Counted from the first letter of the stretch, positions 45,693 through 55,278 are shown. The stretch: DNA of 64,000 nt from Promicromonospora soli (GCF_014653785.1 NZ_BNAS01000001.1:1039898-1103897), one strand, 5' to 3'. Notes: a model not told the origin generated them from the letters alone. Translations and numbers: made by a program.

Positions 45693-47033
45693 TCAGAGCG
45701 TGGTCGCCGCGGCGCGCGTGAGGTGCTGGACGAACCAGTCTCGCGCGAGTGCGGCGACCCGGCCCAGCGCTCCCGGCTCCTCGAACAGGTGGGTCGCGTC
45801 CGGCACGACGATGAGCTGACAGCCGCGGCCCACGGCTGCCTGGGCGCTCCGGTTGAGCGCCAGGACGGTCTCGTCGCGGCCGCCCACGATCAGCAGCGTC
45901 GGGGCGTCGACGTCGGCCAGGCGCGGCCCGGCCAGGTCCGGCCTGCCGCCGCGTGACACGACCGCCCGGACATCGACCCGCGGGTCGGCCGCCGCCCACA
46001 GCGCCGCACCGGCGCCGGTGCTGGCCCCGAAGTACCCGACAGGAAGGGAGCCTGCGTCCGCCCGGGCGCCCAGCCAGAGGGTGACCTCGACGAGCCTCTG
46101 GGCGAGCAGCTCGACGTCGAACACCTTCGTACGGTCGAGCTCTTCCTGTGGAGTGAGCAGGTCGAACAGGAGGCTCCCCAGCCCGGCCTGGTTGAGCTCC
46201 GCGGCGACGTACCGGTTGCGCGGGCTGTGCCTGCTGCTCCCGCTCCCGTGGGCGAACGCCACGACGCCGATCGGGTTCCCGGGGATCGTGAGGTGTCCCG
46301 AGAGCTGTACCGGGTCTGTGAGCACCTCGACGTCCTCGTCGCACAGCGGCGGGTCGTCGGCGGCCACGGCAGCTCGCTCCGGTGACTGCTGTGCGGTGCG
46401 GCGTGCGGCACGGTCGAGCAGGCCTGCGACCTCGCGATCCGTGGTCTGCCGGAAGTTGCTGTACCACTGGCCGACGGCCATGAACCGGGCCGGCGTCTCC
46501 AGGCACACCACGTCGTCGGCATCGCGCTGCAGCAAGCGGACCGCATCGGCCGCGCCCACAGGCACCGCCAGGATCACGCGGGCCGCGCCCTGCGCTCGTG
46601 CGACCTGGCACGCCGCACGGGCGGTGGACCCGGTCGCCAGCCCGTCGTCGACGATCAGCGCGGTCCGGCCCACGAGCGCTGTCCGGTCCTGACCGGCGCG
46701 GAACTTCTCGACGCGGCGCAGCAGCTCGGCCCGCTCGGCGCGCTCGACCTCGGCGAGCTCCTCGGTCGGCAGGCGCACCTGGCCCGTGATCCGCTCATCG
46801 AGCACCCGGACGTCGCCTTCGCCGATCGCCCCCAGGGCGAGCTCGGGCTGATACGGCACACCGAGCTTGCGTACGACGATCACATCGAGCGGGGCATCCA
46901 GTGCCCTCGCGACCTCGAAGGCGACCGGAACACCACCGCGCGGCAGCCCGAGGACCACTACGTTCTCGCCGCGCAAGGGCTGCAGGCGCTCGGCCAGCTG
47001 CCGGCCGGCGTCGGTACGGTCGTTGAAGATCAT
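45693..47033 (-). CDS. Phosphoribosyltransferase-alpha/beta hydrolase fusion
   Basis: A 446-residue two-domain protein. Residues 1-215 are a type I phosphoribosyltransferase with the PRPP loop ALIVDDGLATGST and the N-terminal LGLPRGGVPVAFEVA. Residues about 235-445 are a dienelactone-hydrolase-like alpha/beta hydrolase: Ser in YFGASTGAGAALW, Asp in GGRDETV, His in DATHLFEEPGAL. The same pairing occurs in mycobacterial Rv0571c-type proteins, stress-linked and of unknown reaction. ATG 47033 has GGGAGG upstream. Confidence 0.88.
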   Translation of the reverse strand: MIFNDRTDAGRQLAERLQPLRGENVVVLGLPRGGVPVAFEVARALDAPLDVIVVRKLGVPYQPELALGAIGEGDVRVLDERITGQVRLPTEELAEVERAERAELLRRVEKFRAGQDRTALVGRTALIVDDGLATGSTARAACQVARAQGAARVILAVPVGAADAVRLLQRDADDVVCLETPARFMAVGQWYSNFRQTTDREVAGLLDRAARRTAQQSPERAAVAADDPPLCDEDVEVLTDPVQLSGHLTIPGNPIGVVAFAHGSGSSRHSPRNRYVAAELNQAGLGSLLFDLLTPQEELDRTKVFDVELLAQRLVEVTLWLGARADAGSLPVGYFGASTGAGAALWAAADPRVDVRAVVSRGGRPDLAGPRLADVDAPTLLIVGGRDETVLALNRSAQAAVGRGCQLIVVPDATHLFEEPGALGRVAALARDWFVQHLTRAAATTL

Positions 47034-47251
47034 CGTGCGCCTCCCGTTCGCCAGGAAAGGCGGCCACGGGTGCACGAAACGGCCTGGGTCGTCTGGAGGC
47101 GGTGGTTCAGGCCGCAGCGCGCTCGTCGTGACCCGTCATTTCACTCTAGTGGACGGATCTGCTGAGCTCATGGCGAAGGGCCATCCCTTCCTCCTTGCGA
47201 CGGGATTCCGGGATGGCCCTCTGACCAGCGACTACGGGCGCGCTGTCGGCA
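47034..47251. other. Intergenic region with hairpin repeat copy 1
   Basis: This 218-bp gap holds the 47170-47228 repeat, including a 12-codon mini-reading frame (MALRHELSRSVH, 47184 to 47146) directly behind a strong Shine-Dalgarno sequence in the direction of the sigma-fusion gene. A TAGAGT near 47144-47149 may be a promoter element of the phosphoribosyltransferase fusion. Confidence 0.45.
47170..47228 (-). repeat. SD-bearing hairpin repeat, copy 1
   Basis: A 59-nt sequence nearly identical to 49402-49459. Arms 47177-47187 and 47210-47220 pair perfectly (11 bp). Read on the minus strand the loop carries AAGGAGGAAGG and the 3' arm begins with ATG, so the ribosome site lies in the loop of a hairpin. 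Confidence 0.8.
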
Positions 47252-49348
47252 TCACCACGACGTCCGTGCGTACACCACCGTCTGTCGCAGGTCGCCGTAG
47301 CTCCAGCGGTCCTGATTCTGGAGGCGTTCCAGCTCGGCGCTGGCGTGCTCGGTCCAGACGACACGGTTCGCAGCGCCGGCGACGTCCAGCCACGCGGTCC
47401 CGTCCTCGTCCGGCCCGGGCCCGAGCGTGGTCAGGGCGGGCACGGCGACTCCGTCCCGTGGTTCCAGCCGCAGGAAGTAGATGCTCTCGCCGTCGGCCCA
47501 GAGGATGCCGTCGTCGAACGCGCTGACCGGCCACGAGGCATCCTGACGGACGACTGTGGCGTCGCGCGAGTCCGTGTCGAGCGCCACGATCCACCCGCCC
47601 GACTCGAACAACAGCGTGTCTCCGTTCAGGTACGCGTAGTGGTTCCACGCCGTGCTCTGGTCGAGCCGCACGAGGTCGCGCAGGCCGGAGCCTGCCGAGA
47701 GCAGTCCGATCGTGCTGGGACCCTCAGCAGGATTGCGTGACACGACGACACCGTCGTCACTGTCGGAGATGGCGCAGACGTCCGTGACCACGTCGCGGAC
47801 GATGTCGGTGTCGGGTGCGCCCAGGTCGACCAGGTCGATGCGCCCCGCGCACCGGTCCGGGTCGGCGAGATTCCCGTCCGTGAGGTGCAAGATCGCCAGG
47901 GTTCGCCCTCCCGCTGCGATCTTCCAGACATGCCGAGCGGGATCCGGCTGGTAGCTCGTGATGGTACGGACCTCGCCGTCCGGTCCTTGCGCCTTGACCA
48001 CGACCGGCTCGCTCTCGGAGAACCCCTCGGTCCAGGCGACGTGCGTGTCGGTGAGGACCGGGCTGCTGACGGCGTAGCTGCGATGCTCGCTGTCGGAGTC
48101 GGGCGAGGCAGCTGAGAGCTGCCAGTGCTCCAGTGCGGACTCGCCGGCCGGCCCGGTGGCTGTGGGCCGCGCCAGTGCGGTGATCGGTTCGGAGCCGGGT
48201 CCGACGTCGGGTCGGGCCGCTGCGGCGATCAGCGTCCCGTCGCGACGGACCGTGAACGGAACGTTGGGGTCGGACCCGATCCCGGACCCGACCATGACTT
48301 CCGGAGGGCTGCCAAGGCTCACCCTGTGCTCGGGGATGTAGTCGACGCACTCGACCGCCGGGCGAGCGTCTCCGGCGTCGAGTGCCTGGACGATGGTGTA
48401 GTCCCCGGTCGGGGCGTCCGCGGGGACCGGGATGGTCCTGGTCGCGTCCGGCGTCGGGAGATCGTTCCCAGCGCATGGGGCGGCGAGGGCCGCCATCTCG
48501 GGGATGTCGAGGTCGCCCAGCCCGACGGCGTCGTCCTGCCTGGTCACCGCATCCTCGTCCCGGACCGGGCCGTCATCACGACTGGTGTCGACCGAGGGCA
48601 GGTGGAAGGTCTCCACCAGCCAGCGGTGTGCCGGACCTGTGGTCGTGTCCAGCACCGGTACACCGACCGGACCATGCACGATCAGGGCGATGAACGCGCT
48701 CACCGCGACTGCGGTGACGCTGAGCGCAGCGCTGCGGCGGACCTGACGTGCCGCCGCGGCCTTGCTGCGGGTCAACGTCTCGCGACCGTCGAAGACCGGG
48801 TCGTCCGTGGTCTCCGGGGCAGCGCCGGTCAGGAGCGAGCGAAGCCGCTCGAGACCCCGGGAGCTCGCGGCCTTGACGGTGCCGACCGATCGCCCGATCT
48901 CACGGGCAACCTGTGCCTCCGGCAGATCAAGGACGTGCCGCAGCACCACGACCCGTCGCTGCTGCGGCGAGAGACTCCCCAGCGCCCGGGCGAGCTCGTC
49001 CCGGAGCGCGATCTGTGCGGCGTGATCGTCCGCGTGAGCGACCGGAACGTTGTCGTCACCCGGGACATCCGTCAACCGCGTCCGACGCCACGCATCAGTC
49101 CTGAGATTGACCAGCACCTTCCGCGCGTACGCGCGAGGTGCCCCGGCGGCCCGAGCTGTGTCCCAGCGTCGGTAGACGCGCTCGAAGGTGCTCTGGACCA
49201 GGTCCTCGGCCAGGGCACGCTCGCCGACCAGCAAGAACGCCGTCCGAAACAGGTACGGACCGTCCGCCTCAACGAACGCGACGAACTCCTCGTCCCGCGA
49301 CCGGCCGCCCACGCGGACCTCGACCCGTTTCCCCGAAAGTGTCTCCAT
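47252..49348 (-). CDS. SigE-type ECF sigma factor fused to a membrane segment and outer beta-rich domain
   Basis: A 698-residue single reading frame. Residues 15-175 are an ECF sigma factor (EEFVAFVEADGPYLFRTAFL region 2; LGSLSPQQRRVVVLRHVLDL and IGRSVGTVKAASSRGLERLR region 4). A helix at 207-225 (ALSVTAVAVSAFIALIVHG) should cross the membrane. The remaining ~470 residues look extracytoplasmic and beta-propeller-like (HVWKIAAGGRTLAILHLTDG, SYAVSSPVLTDTHVAWTEGF). Normally such sigma factors and membrane sensors are separate genes. The start METL is preceded closely by GTAGGAG; GTG 49360 is an alternative. Flanked by two copies of a hairpin repeat. Confidence 0.85.
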   Translation of the reverse strand: METLSGKRVEVRVGGRSRDEEFVAFVEADGPYLFRTAFLLVGERALAEDLVQSTFERVYRRWDTARAAGAPRAYARKVLVNLRTDAWRRTRLTDVPGDDNVPVAHADDHAAQIALRDELARALGSLSPQQRRVVVLRHVLDLPEAQVAREIGRSVGTVKAASSRGLERLRSLLTGAAPETTDDPVFDGRETLTRSKAAAARQVRRSAALSVTAVAVSAFIALIVHGPVGVPVLDTTTGPAHRWLVETFHLPSVDTSRDDGPVRDEDAVTRQDDAVGLGDLDIPEMAALAAPCAGNDLPTPDATRTIPVPADAPTGDYTIVQALDAGDARPAVECVDYIPEHRVSLGSPPEVMVGSGIGSDPNVPFTVRRDGTLIAAAARPDVGPGSEPITALARPTATGPAGESALEHWQLSAASPDSDSEHRSYAVSSPVLTDTHVAWTEGFSESEPVVVKAQGPDGEVRTITSYQPDPARHVWKIAAGGRTLAILHLTDGNLADPDRCAGRIDLVDLGAPDTDIVRDVVTDVCAISDSDDGVVVSRNPAEGPSTIGLLSAGSGLRDLVRLDQSTAWNHYAYLNGDTLLFESGGWIVALDTDSRDATVVRQDASWPVSAFDDGILWADGESIYFLRLEPRDGVAVPALTTLGPGPDEDGTAWLDVAGAANRVVWTEHASAELERLQNQDRWSYGDLRQTVVYARTSW

Positions 49349-49401
49349 GCTCCTACCCACGCGCCGAGACCGTCGAAGGTTGAGGCCGTATCCGGGATCC
49401 T

Positions 49402-49459
49402 ATGGCGAGAGGCCATCCCTTCCTCCTTGTAACAGGATTCCGGAATGGCCTCTGACCAG
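49402..49459 (-). repeat. SD-bearing hairpin repeat, copy 2
   Basis: A 58-nt second copy, between tRNA-Ala and the sigma-fusion gene. Arms 49408-49419 and 49442-49453 pair with one mismatch. Changes relative to copy 1 in both arms keep the stem paired (AGGGCC/GGCCCT against AGAGGCC/GGCCTCT). The loop again carries AAGGAGGAAGG followed by ATG. Confidence 0.8.
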
Positions 49460-49468
49460 GTGTTTCGG

Positions 49469-49541
49469 TGGAGCTGGGGGGACTCGAACCCCCGACCCCC
49501 TGCATGCCATGCAGGTGCGCTACCAGCTGCGCCACAGCCCC
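49469..49541 (-). tRNA. tRNA-Ala (anticodon GGC), copy 1
   Basis: The 73-nt minus-strand cloverleaf begins GGGGCTGTGGCGCAGC, with anticodon stem-loop CCTGC-ATGGCAT-GCAGG (anticodon GGC) and T-loop GGTTCGAGTCC. CCA is not encoded. It decodes GCC alanine codons. Identical in sequence to the copy at 54011. Confidence 0.97.
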
Positions 49542-49655
49542 GTGGGTGTTCGCCCTGGTGAGGACGAGCGCCGCCAGCATAGACCGATTCGGCCGCTGGG
49601 ACCAAAGCGGGCAACCACCGCCCGACGCCGCCCACCAGGGCGAACCCGCACCGGA

Positions 49656-50279
49656 TCACGCCGTGATGAGGCTCCCCGTGGCAGCGCGCGCCCGGTCGAG
49701 CCGGCCGGCGACGTCGGACCAGCTCGCGAGGTTCCAGAACGCCTTGACGTAGTCGGCCTTGACGTTGAGGTAGTCCAGGTAGAACGCGTGCTCCCACATG
49801 TCGAGCATCAGCAGCGGGGTGATGCCCAGCGGCACGTTCGCCTGCTGGTCGAACAGCTGGAACACCAGCAGCCGCTCGCCGATGCTGTCCCAGCCGAGCA
49901 CCGCCCACCCGGAGCCCTGGATCCCGGTCGCCACCGCGGCGAAGTGCGCCTTGAACGCCGCGAACGTGCCGAACTGGTCGACGATCGCCGCCGCGAGCTC
50001 GCCGTCCGGCTCACCGCCGCCGTCGGGCGAGAGGTTGTGCCAGAACACGGTGTGGTTGGTGTGGCCGCCCAGGTTGAACGCGAGGTTCTTCTCGTGCAGG
50101 TTCACGGCGGCGAGGTCGCCGTTCTCCCGGGCCTGGGCCAGCGCGTCGAGCGCGGCGTTGGCGCCGGCCACGTACGCGGCGTGGTGCTTGTCGTGGTGCA
50201 GCTCCATGATCCGCCCGCTGATGTGCGGCTCGAGCGCCGCGTAGTCGTAGGGCAGGTCCGGCAGGGTGTAGACGGGCAT
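49656..50279 (-). CDS. sodA: Superoxide dismutase, Mn/Fe family
   Basis: A 207-residue enzyme converting superoxide to hydrogen peroxide and oxygen. Metal ligands are His in [13 protein letters not shown], His in NHTVFWHN, and Asp/His in [23 protein letters not shown] resembles manganese enzymes, but actinobacterial members may use either metal. GACGAGGAAA precedes the ATG. A long-spacer promoter with a central dyad lies upstream. Confidence 0.96.
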   Translation of the reverse strand: MPVYTLPDLPYDYAALEPHISGRIMELHHDKHHAAYVAGANAALDALAQARENGDLAAVNLHEKNLAFNLGGHTNHTVFWHNLSPDGGGEPDGELAAAIVDQFGTFAAFKAHFAAVATGIQGSGWAVLGWDSIGERLLVFQLFDQQANVPLGITPLLMLDMWEHAFYLDYLNVKADYVKAFWNLASWSDVAGRLDRARAATGSLITA

Positions 50280-50308
50280 TTTCCTCGTCCTCTCGTCGAA
50301 TGGCTCCG

Positions 50309-50339
50309 ACGCTAGAACCCCAACCGCGGTTGAGGTCAA
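50309..50339 (-). promoter_or_regulatory. sodA promoter with 19-bp spacer and central dyad
   Basis: On the minus strand TTGACC (50339-50334), 19 bp, TAGCGT (50314-50309). The spacer and -35 edge hold ACCCCAACCGCGGTTGAGGT (50317-50336), a dyad with one mismatched pair. A 19-bp spacer filled by a dyad is the hallmark of MerR/SoxR-family activated promoters. Confidence 0.55.
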
Positions 50340-50521
50340 CGGACCTCGGGAGTGCCAGACGGTGATCGTCACCACAGTTCCGGGGCGGCCGCCCCCACCC
50401 GCGCCCGCGCTTCCAAGTCCGGACTGATTCCGCAGGTCAAGCAACCCATCGCCGGGTCCCGCGCGTCTGGTTGACGTGGCGTCGCACAGGCGGCGCGCTC
50501 GACCCGGACGGGAGAAACCCG

Positions 50522-53500
50522 ATGCGTAAGAGAGCAAGTGCAGCAGCGGTCGCGATGGCGATCGCACTGGGCGGGGGGACGTGGGCGACCGCGGCCGTCC
50601 CGCAGGACACACCGGCACCGCATCACGAGCAGGAGCCTTCGACTGCCGCGGCGCAGGGTCGTCCCGCGGCCGTCACACTGCTGACCGGCGACGAAGTCAC
50701 GGTGCGGACCGCGCCCGACGGCTCGGTCACGGCGACAGTGCGGCCCGGCGCGGGTCGCGAACACATGGCCTTCTTCCAGCAGCGTGAGGGAGAGCATCTC
50801 TACGTCATCCCGCGCGACGTCGCGCAGCTCGTGCCCAGTCGCCTGGACCGCGCGCTCTTCGACGTGACAGGCCTCATCAAGGCCGGGTACGACGACGCCT
50901 CGCGCGACTCGCTGCCGGTCATTGTCCAGACGGCCGAGGCCACCGAGGCAGCCGCGGCGGCCGCGACCGACCCGGATACGGCCGGTTCCCCGGACGACAG
51001 CGCCCGAACCAAGGCACAGGGCAAGCCGAGCTGGGCGGCGTCGGGCATCACGCCCGACCGGAAGCTGGAATCGGTGGGCGCGGTGGCCGACGTCCTGCCG
51101 AAGGGACGGGCAGCGAAGCTGCTCGACGCCCTCGCACCGGCCGAGGCACCGGGCGGCGCCTCGACCAAGCGGACCGCACCCGGCAGCATCGGCCACGTCT
51201 GGCTGGACCAGCCCGTCCGGGCCTCCGACGCCGATTCGACACCGCAGATCGGCGCCCCCGAAGCATGGCAGGCCGGGTTCACGGGCGAGGGTGTCACCGT
51301 CGCCGTGCTCGACTCCGGCATCGACGCGACGCACCCCGACCTCGACGAGGCGGTGGTCGGCGAGCGCGACTTCACCGGCAAGGGCAACGTGGTCGACGGC
51401 GATGGCCACGGCACGCACGTCGCCTCGATCGTGGCCGGTTCGGGCGACGCGTCCGACGGCGTGAACCGCGGCGTGGCTCCCGACGCCGACCTGCTGGTCG
51501 GCAAGGTGCTCGACGACGACGGCTTCGGCGAGCTGTCGGGCGTCATCGAGGGCATGGAGTGGGCGGCCGCCGAGGGTGCCGACGTCGTGAACCTGTCGCT
51601 GGGCAGCCTGTTCTTCGACGTCCCGTCCCCGGACGCCGTCGCGGTGGACGAGCTGACCGAGCAGTACGGCACGCTGTTCGTCATCTCCGCGGGCAACTAC
51701 GGGGAGCTCGGCCAGGGCAGCGTGGGCTCGCCCGGCATCGCGGCGAAGGCCCTCACGGTGGGCGCCGTCGACGACGCCGACGACGTCACGGTCTACTCCA
51801 GCCGCGGCGGCTCCGACGCGGGGCTGCTCAAGCCGGACGTCGTCGCCCCGGGTGACGGGATCGTCGCCGCACGGGCCGCGGGCACAACCGCGGGCGACGT
51901 CGTCGACGACCTGCACGTCGCGCTGAGCGGCACCTCCATGGCCGCCCCGCACGTGGCGGGCGCCGCGGCAGTGCTCAAGCAGGCCCGGCCGGACCTCGAC
52001 ACGACGGCGCTCAAGTCCGCGCTGATGGGCTCGGCCGAGCCGACGGGCGCGGACGTCTGGGCCGAGGGTGCGGGGCGGATCACCGTCCCTGGCGCCATCG
52101 CGCAGCAGGTCACGGCCACGCCGTCGGTCTCGTTCGGCACCTTCGCCTGGCCGCACGACGGCGAGTCGGCCACCCGCACCGTGACCTACACCAACGCGGG
52201 GTCCGACGACGTCACGCTCGCCCTGGCGGCCGGCGTCGCGGACTCGGCGGGCACCGACGTGGCTGCCGCGCTCAGCCTGTCGGCGGACTCCGTCGTCGTG
52301 CCGGCGGGCGGTGCCGCGACGGTCGACCTGACCGCGGCCGACGGCCCGGGCGCGATCGGCGCCATCGGCGGGACGCTCGTCGCGACCGGGACGGACGGCA
52401 CCAAGGTGCGCACGCCGGTCGGCTGGGCCAAGGAGCGCGAGTACGTGAACCTCACGGTGCGCGCCGTCGACCGGGCGGGGGAGCCTGTCACCGCCGACAC
52501 CTGGGGTGCCGCGATCAAGCTGGATCCCGAGAACGGCGGCATCTTCGGCACCAACCTCTTTTTCGAGGACGGCGTCGCCACGGCGCGCGTCATCCCGGGC
52601 GTATACAGCCCGGTGGCGTTTATCGAGACGCTGGGCGAGGACGGCGCAGTGACCGACGCGCTGTTCCTGTCGAGCGGTGAGGTCGACGCCACCGCCGACG
52701 CGGAGGTCCTCCTGGATGGCACGACGGCGCGGGAGGTCACCACCTCCACGCACCGTCCGGCCGAGCTGGCGAGCCTGGGTCTGTCCGTGGAGACCGAGGA
52801 CTCTGCGGAGTTCGCCTCCGCGGGGGTCAACGTGATGTACGGGCCGGGGACGGACCTCGCCCTGACCCCGGTGCCTGCGGCGACGCACGGCGACTACGAC
52901 ACCATCATCCAGGCGACGCTGCTGGCGCCCACCTCGGGCGACGACAGGGGTGACGCAGCCGCGCCCTACCGCTACGACCTCGCCCACCACAGCGAGGGCC
53001 TGGAGGTCCCGGCGCTGCGGGGCGACCGCCGCACGACCGTCGCCGTCGACACCACCTACGGCGCGTCGGTCGGTGACACCCACCTCGCGCGGCGCCTGTA
53101 CTGGGAGCCGGGCACCATCATCGCCGGCGGAGCCATCGAGCCGGTTCCCGTCGGAACGCGGCGCACCGAGTACCTGACGGCCCTGCCGGGCAGGTGGTAC
53201 CTCGGGTCCGAGATCCAGGAGGACGGCGTGGGCGTGGTGCTCACCGAGGCCGAGCGACACGTCTGGAGCGAGCCGGGCCGCGCCCGGCAGGGGCTCGCAG
53301 CGGGTGCGCTGGCACCGGCCGTCTCGTCGATCACGCCGGTCACGCAGTGGGGCGGCGACCTCTCGCTCGCCCCGACGAGCCGCGCCGACGACGACGGCGG
53401 CGTGCTGTGGGGCTCGGACGTCGGGGAGCGGCTGCGCGTCTGGCAGGACGGCGAGCTGATCGAGGACGTTCCGGAGCCTTACTCCTTCCCCACCGTGCCC

Positions 53501-53950
53501 GAGGGCGGGGCCGACTACCGGATGCTGCTGGAGAGCACGCCCGGCGATCCCGCGTACCGGCTCGCCACCAACGTGACCGGCGAGTGGACGTTCCACGCGC
53601 GGTCCGACGTCGGCGACGACGCCGTGCCGCCGCTGCTCGACACCACGTGGGACGTGCGCGGGCTCGACCCCTCGGGCACCGCGCCCGCGACCACCCGGGT
53701 GCGGGTCGGCGTGAGCCACCAGGACGGCGCGTACGACACGTCGCTGGTGGAGGGCGCCCGCCTGTGGTGGTCGTCCGACGACGGCGGCACCTGGCACCGG
53801 GCCACGGTGACGAGGACCGATGACGGCGGCTACGTCGCGACGGTCAGGGCGCCGGCCGGCACCGAGCACGTCTCGCTCAAGGTCGAGGCGTGGGACGAGG
53901 CCGGTGGGTCGGTGACCAAGACGGTCGTCCGGGCGTACGCCGTCGGCTGA
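50522..53950 (+). CDS. Secreted subtilisin-like serine peptidase (S8)
   Basis: An 1142-residue exported protease. A Sec signal peptide ([20 protein letters not shown]) is followed by a propeptide, then the S8 catalytic domain with Asp264 ([15 protein letters not shown]), His296 ([14 protein letters not shown]) and Ser472 ([13 protein letters not shown]). The C-terminal 600 residues are beta-rich and probably accessory. GGGAGAAA precedes ATG 50522. Flanked by the two tRNA-Ala genes and ended by a strong terminator. Confidence 0.95.
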   Translation: MRKRASAAAVAMAIALGGGTWATAAVPQDTPAPHHEQEPSTAAAQGRPAAVTLLTGDEVTVRTAPDGSVTATVRPGAGREHMAFFQQREGEHLYVIPRDVAQLVPSRLDRALFDVTGLIKAGYDDASRDSLPVIVQTAEATEAAAAAATDPDTAGSPDDSARTKAQGKPSWAASGITPDRKLESVGAVADVLPKGRAAKLLDALAPAEAPGGASTKRTAPGSIGHVWLDQPVRASDADSTPQIGAPEAWQAGFTGEGVTVAVLDSGIDATHPDLDEAVVGERDFTGKGNVVDGDGHGTHVASIVAGSGDASDGVNRGVAPDADLLVGKVLDDDGFGELSGVIEGMEWAAAEGADVVNLSLGSLFFDVPSPDAVAVDELTEQYGTLFVISAGNYGELGQGSVGSPGIAAKALTVGAVDDADDVTVYSSRGGSDAGLLKPDVVAPGDGIVAARAAGTTAGDVVDDLHVALSGTSMAAPHVAGAAAVLKQARPDLDTTALKSALMGSAEPTGADVWAEGAGRITVPGAIAQQVTATPSVSFGTFAWPHDGESATRTVTYTNAGSDDVTLALAAGVADSAGTDVAAALSLSADSVVVPAGGAATVDLTAADGPGAIGAIGGTLVATGTDGTKVRTPVGWAKEREYVNLTVRAVDRAGEPVTADTWGAAIKLDPENGGIFGTNLFFEDGVATARVIPGVYSPVAFIETLGEDGAVTDALFLSSGEVDATADAEVLLDGTTAREVTTSTHRPAELASLGLSVETEDSAEFASAGVNVMYGPGTDLALTPVPAATHGDYDTIIQATLLAPTSGDDRGDAAAPYRYDLAHHSEGLEVPALRGDRRTTVAVDTTYGASVGDTHLARRLYWEPGTIIAGGAIEPVPVGTRRTEYLTALPGRWYLGSEIQEDGVGVVLTEAERHVWSEPGRARQGLAAGALAPAVSSITPVTQWGGDLSLAPTSRADDDGGVLWGSDVGERLRVWQDGELIEDVPEPYSFPTVPEGGADYRMLLESTPGDPAYRLATNVTGEWTFHARSDVGDDAVPPLLDTTWDVRGLDPSGTAPATTRVRVGVSHQDGAYDTSLVEGARLWWSSDDGGTWHRATVTRTDDGGYVATVRAPAGTEHVSLKVEAWDEAGGSVTKTVVRAYAVG

Positions 53951-53966
53951 TCGAGCCCGTCAACGT

Positions 53967-54002
53967 CAGACGCCCAGGTCACGTGAGTGACCTGGGCGTC
54001 TG
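53967..54002. terminator. Bidirectional terminator between peptidase and tRNA-Ala
   Basis: A perfect 16-bp stem (53967-53982 and 53987-54002) with loop GTGA; GTATTTC follows on the plus strand. It can end the peptidase message and the leftward tRNA transcript. Confidence 0.85.
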
Positions 54003-54010
54003 TATTTCGG

Positions 54011-54083
54011 TGGAGCTGGGGGGACTCGAACCCCCGACCCCCTGCATGCCATGCAGGTGCGCTACCAGCTGCGCCACAGCCCC
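54011..54083 (-). tRNA. tRNA-Ala (anticodon GGC), copy 2
   Basis: Same 73-nt gene as 49469-49541, same strand, base for base, including the flanking TTTCGG just beyond its 3' end. Anticodon GGC in the loop ATGGCAT. Confidence 0.97.
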
Positions 54084-54175
54084 GAATTGGTCTCCCCCAG
54101 CCATCCGGCCGGGCGAGCGTCGTTAGTCTATGCAGACCGACGCCAGGGACCAAATCAAAACCCGCGTGCGTTCCG

Positions 54176-54841
54176 TCACGGCCTGGACTCCGGCCCGGCC
54201 TGCCACGTGTCGAGCGGGTACCCGGCGCCTACGTTGTGCGCCACCAGCCGCCACGGCGGCGTCGCCTCCGGCCCGGAAGCGCGCAGGTGCGACCAGTGCA
54301 CGTTGTGCAGGCCGTGCAGCCCGCGCCACGCCACGGCGTCAAGACCCAGCATGCGAGTGATCGCCTGAGTGATCGCCGACCCGTGCGAGACCACCACGAG
54401 CGTCTCCCCCGCGCCCAGGGAATCGGCGTGCCGCAGCACCGCCTCCTCCATGCGCCGGGCGACGGCGGCCTTGGACTCGACGCCCGCCGCCGACGGCTCC
54501 CCGCCGCCGCGCCAGATCGCGTGCTCCTCCGGCCAGCGCTCGGCGATCTCCGCGTCGGTGAAACCCTCCCAGACACCGAACGAACGCTCGCGCAGACCGG
54601 CGTCGGTCACGACGTCCACGCCCACGTGCCGCGCGTACGCGGCGGCCGTGTCCCGTGCACGCAGCAGGTCGCTGGACACCACGAGGGACGCCTTGTGCGA
54701 CGCCGCGAGCGCCGTTGCGCCCTGCTCCGCCTGCCAGCGGCCCACCTCGTCGAGGGGGATGTCGATCTGGCCCTGCAGCCGCAGGCCGGCGTTGTATGCC
54801 GTGCGCGCGTGGCGCAGCAGGACGACGGTTCCCGCCGTCAC
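54176..54841 (-). CDS. Histidine phosphatase-family protein
   Basis: A 221-residue phosphoglycerate-mutase-like phosphatase: VLLRHARTAYNAGLRLQG carries the phospho-accepting His, and VVVSHGSAITQAI the second catalytic His; GLRERSFGVWEGF is the acid motif. Substrate unknown. It follows rsfS with an ATGA overlap, a conserved actinobacterial order. Confidence 0.92.
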   Translation of the reverse strand: MTAGTVVLLRHARTAYNAGLRLQGQIDIPLDEVGRWQAEQGATALAASHKASLVVSSDLLRARDTAAAYARHVGVDVVTDAGLRERSFGVWEGFTDAEIAERWPEEHAIWRGGGEPSAAGVESKAAVARRMEEAVLRHADSLGAGETLVVVSHGSAITQAITRMLGLDAVAWRGLHGLHNVHWSHLRASGPEATPPWRLVAHNVGAGYPLDTWQAGPESRP

Positions 54842-55278
54842 CGGCGCGCGTCCCCGGCGAGGTGGATCGCGCCGCCGTCGTCGGGATCGCTGTACTCGGT
54901 CGCGTCACCGCCGCCGCGCGCGTCCTCGGGCAGCGGGATGGGCGGGCAGTCCTTCCACAGGCGCTCGAGCGCGTAGTACGTGCGGTCCTCGGCGTGCTGG
55001 ACGTGCACGACGATGTCGCCGAAGTCGATCAGCACCCAGCGTGCCTCGGACTTGCCCTCGCGCCGGATCGGCTTGACGCCCGCCTTGAAGAGCGCCTCCT
55101 CGACGGCGTCGACGATCGCGGACACCTGCCGCTCGCTGGCACCGGACGCGATGAGGAAGACGTCGGTCAGGACCAGCTGCTCGCTCACGTCGAGCGCGAT
55201 GATCTCCTGCGCCTTGATGTCGCTCGCTGCCCGCGCAGCGAGGATCGCGAGCTCTGTGGCCCGCTCGGTCGCCGTCAT
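54838..55278 (-). CDS. rsfS: Ribosomal silencing factor
   Basis: A 146-residue RsfS protein, which binds ribosomal protein L14 and blocks subunit joining in starvation. Signature parts are DIKAQEIIALDVSEQLVLTD, FLIASGASERQVSAI and GKSEARWVLIDFGDIVVHVQ. An additional 25-residue acidic tail follows. Coupled to the genes on both sides. Confidence 0.95.
   Translation of the reverse strand: MTATERATELAILAARAASDIKAQEIIALDVSEQLVLTDVFLIASGASERQVSAIVDAVEEALFKAGVKPIRREGKSEARWVLIDFGDIVVHVQHAEDRTYYALERLWKDCPPIPLPEDARGGGDATEYSDPDDGGAIHLAGDARR

Noticed and set aside
49072-49423. Frame starting MASRHRIPD behind the strong ribosome site of hairpin copy 2
   Set aside because: Overlaps the sigma-fusion gene out of frame and turns Arg/Ser-rich; only a short leader peptide seems possible, so no gene was called.
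50369-53869. A 1166-codon open frame antisense to the subtilase
   Set aside because: Arg/Asp/Val-rich high-GC shadow with no motif or start signal; the sense frame has signal peptide and full catalytic triad.
49469-54083. Region between the tRNA genes as a genomic island with att sites
   Set aside because: No integrase or mobility gene and ordinary base composition; kept only as a finding about duplication.
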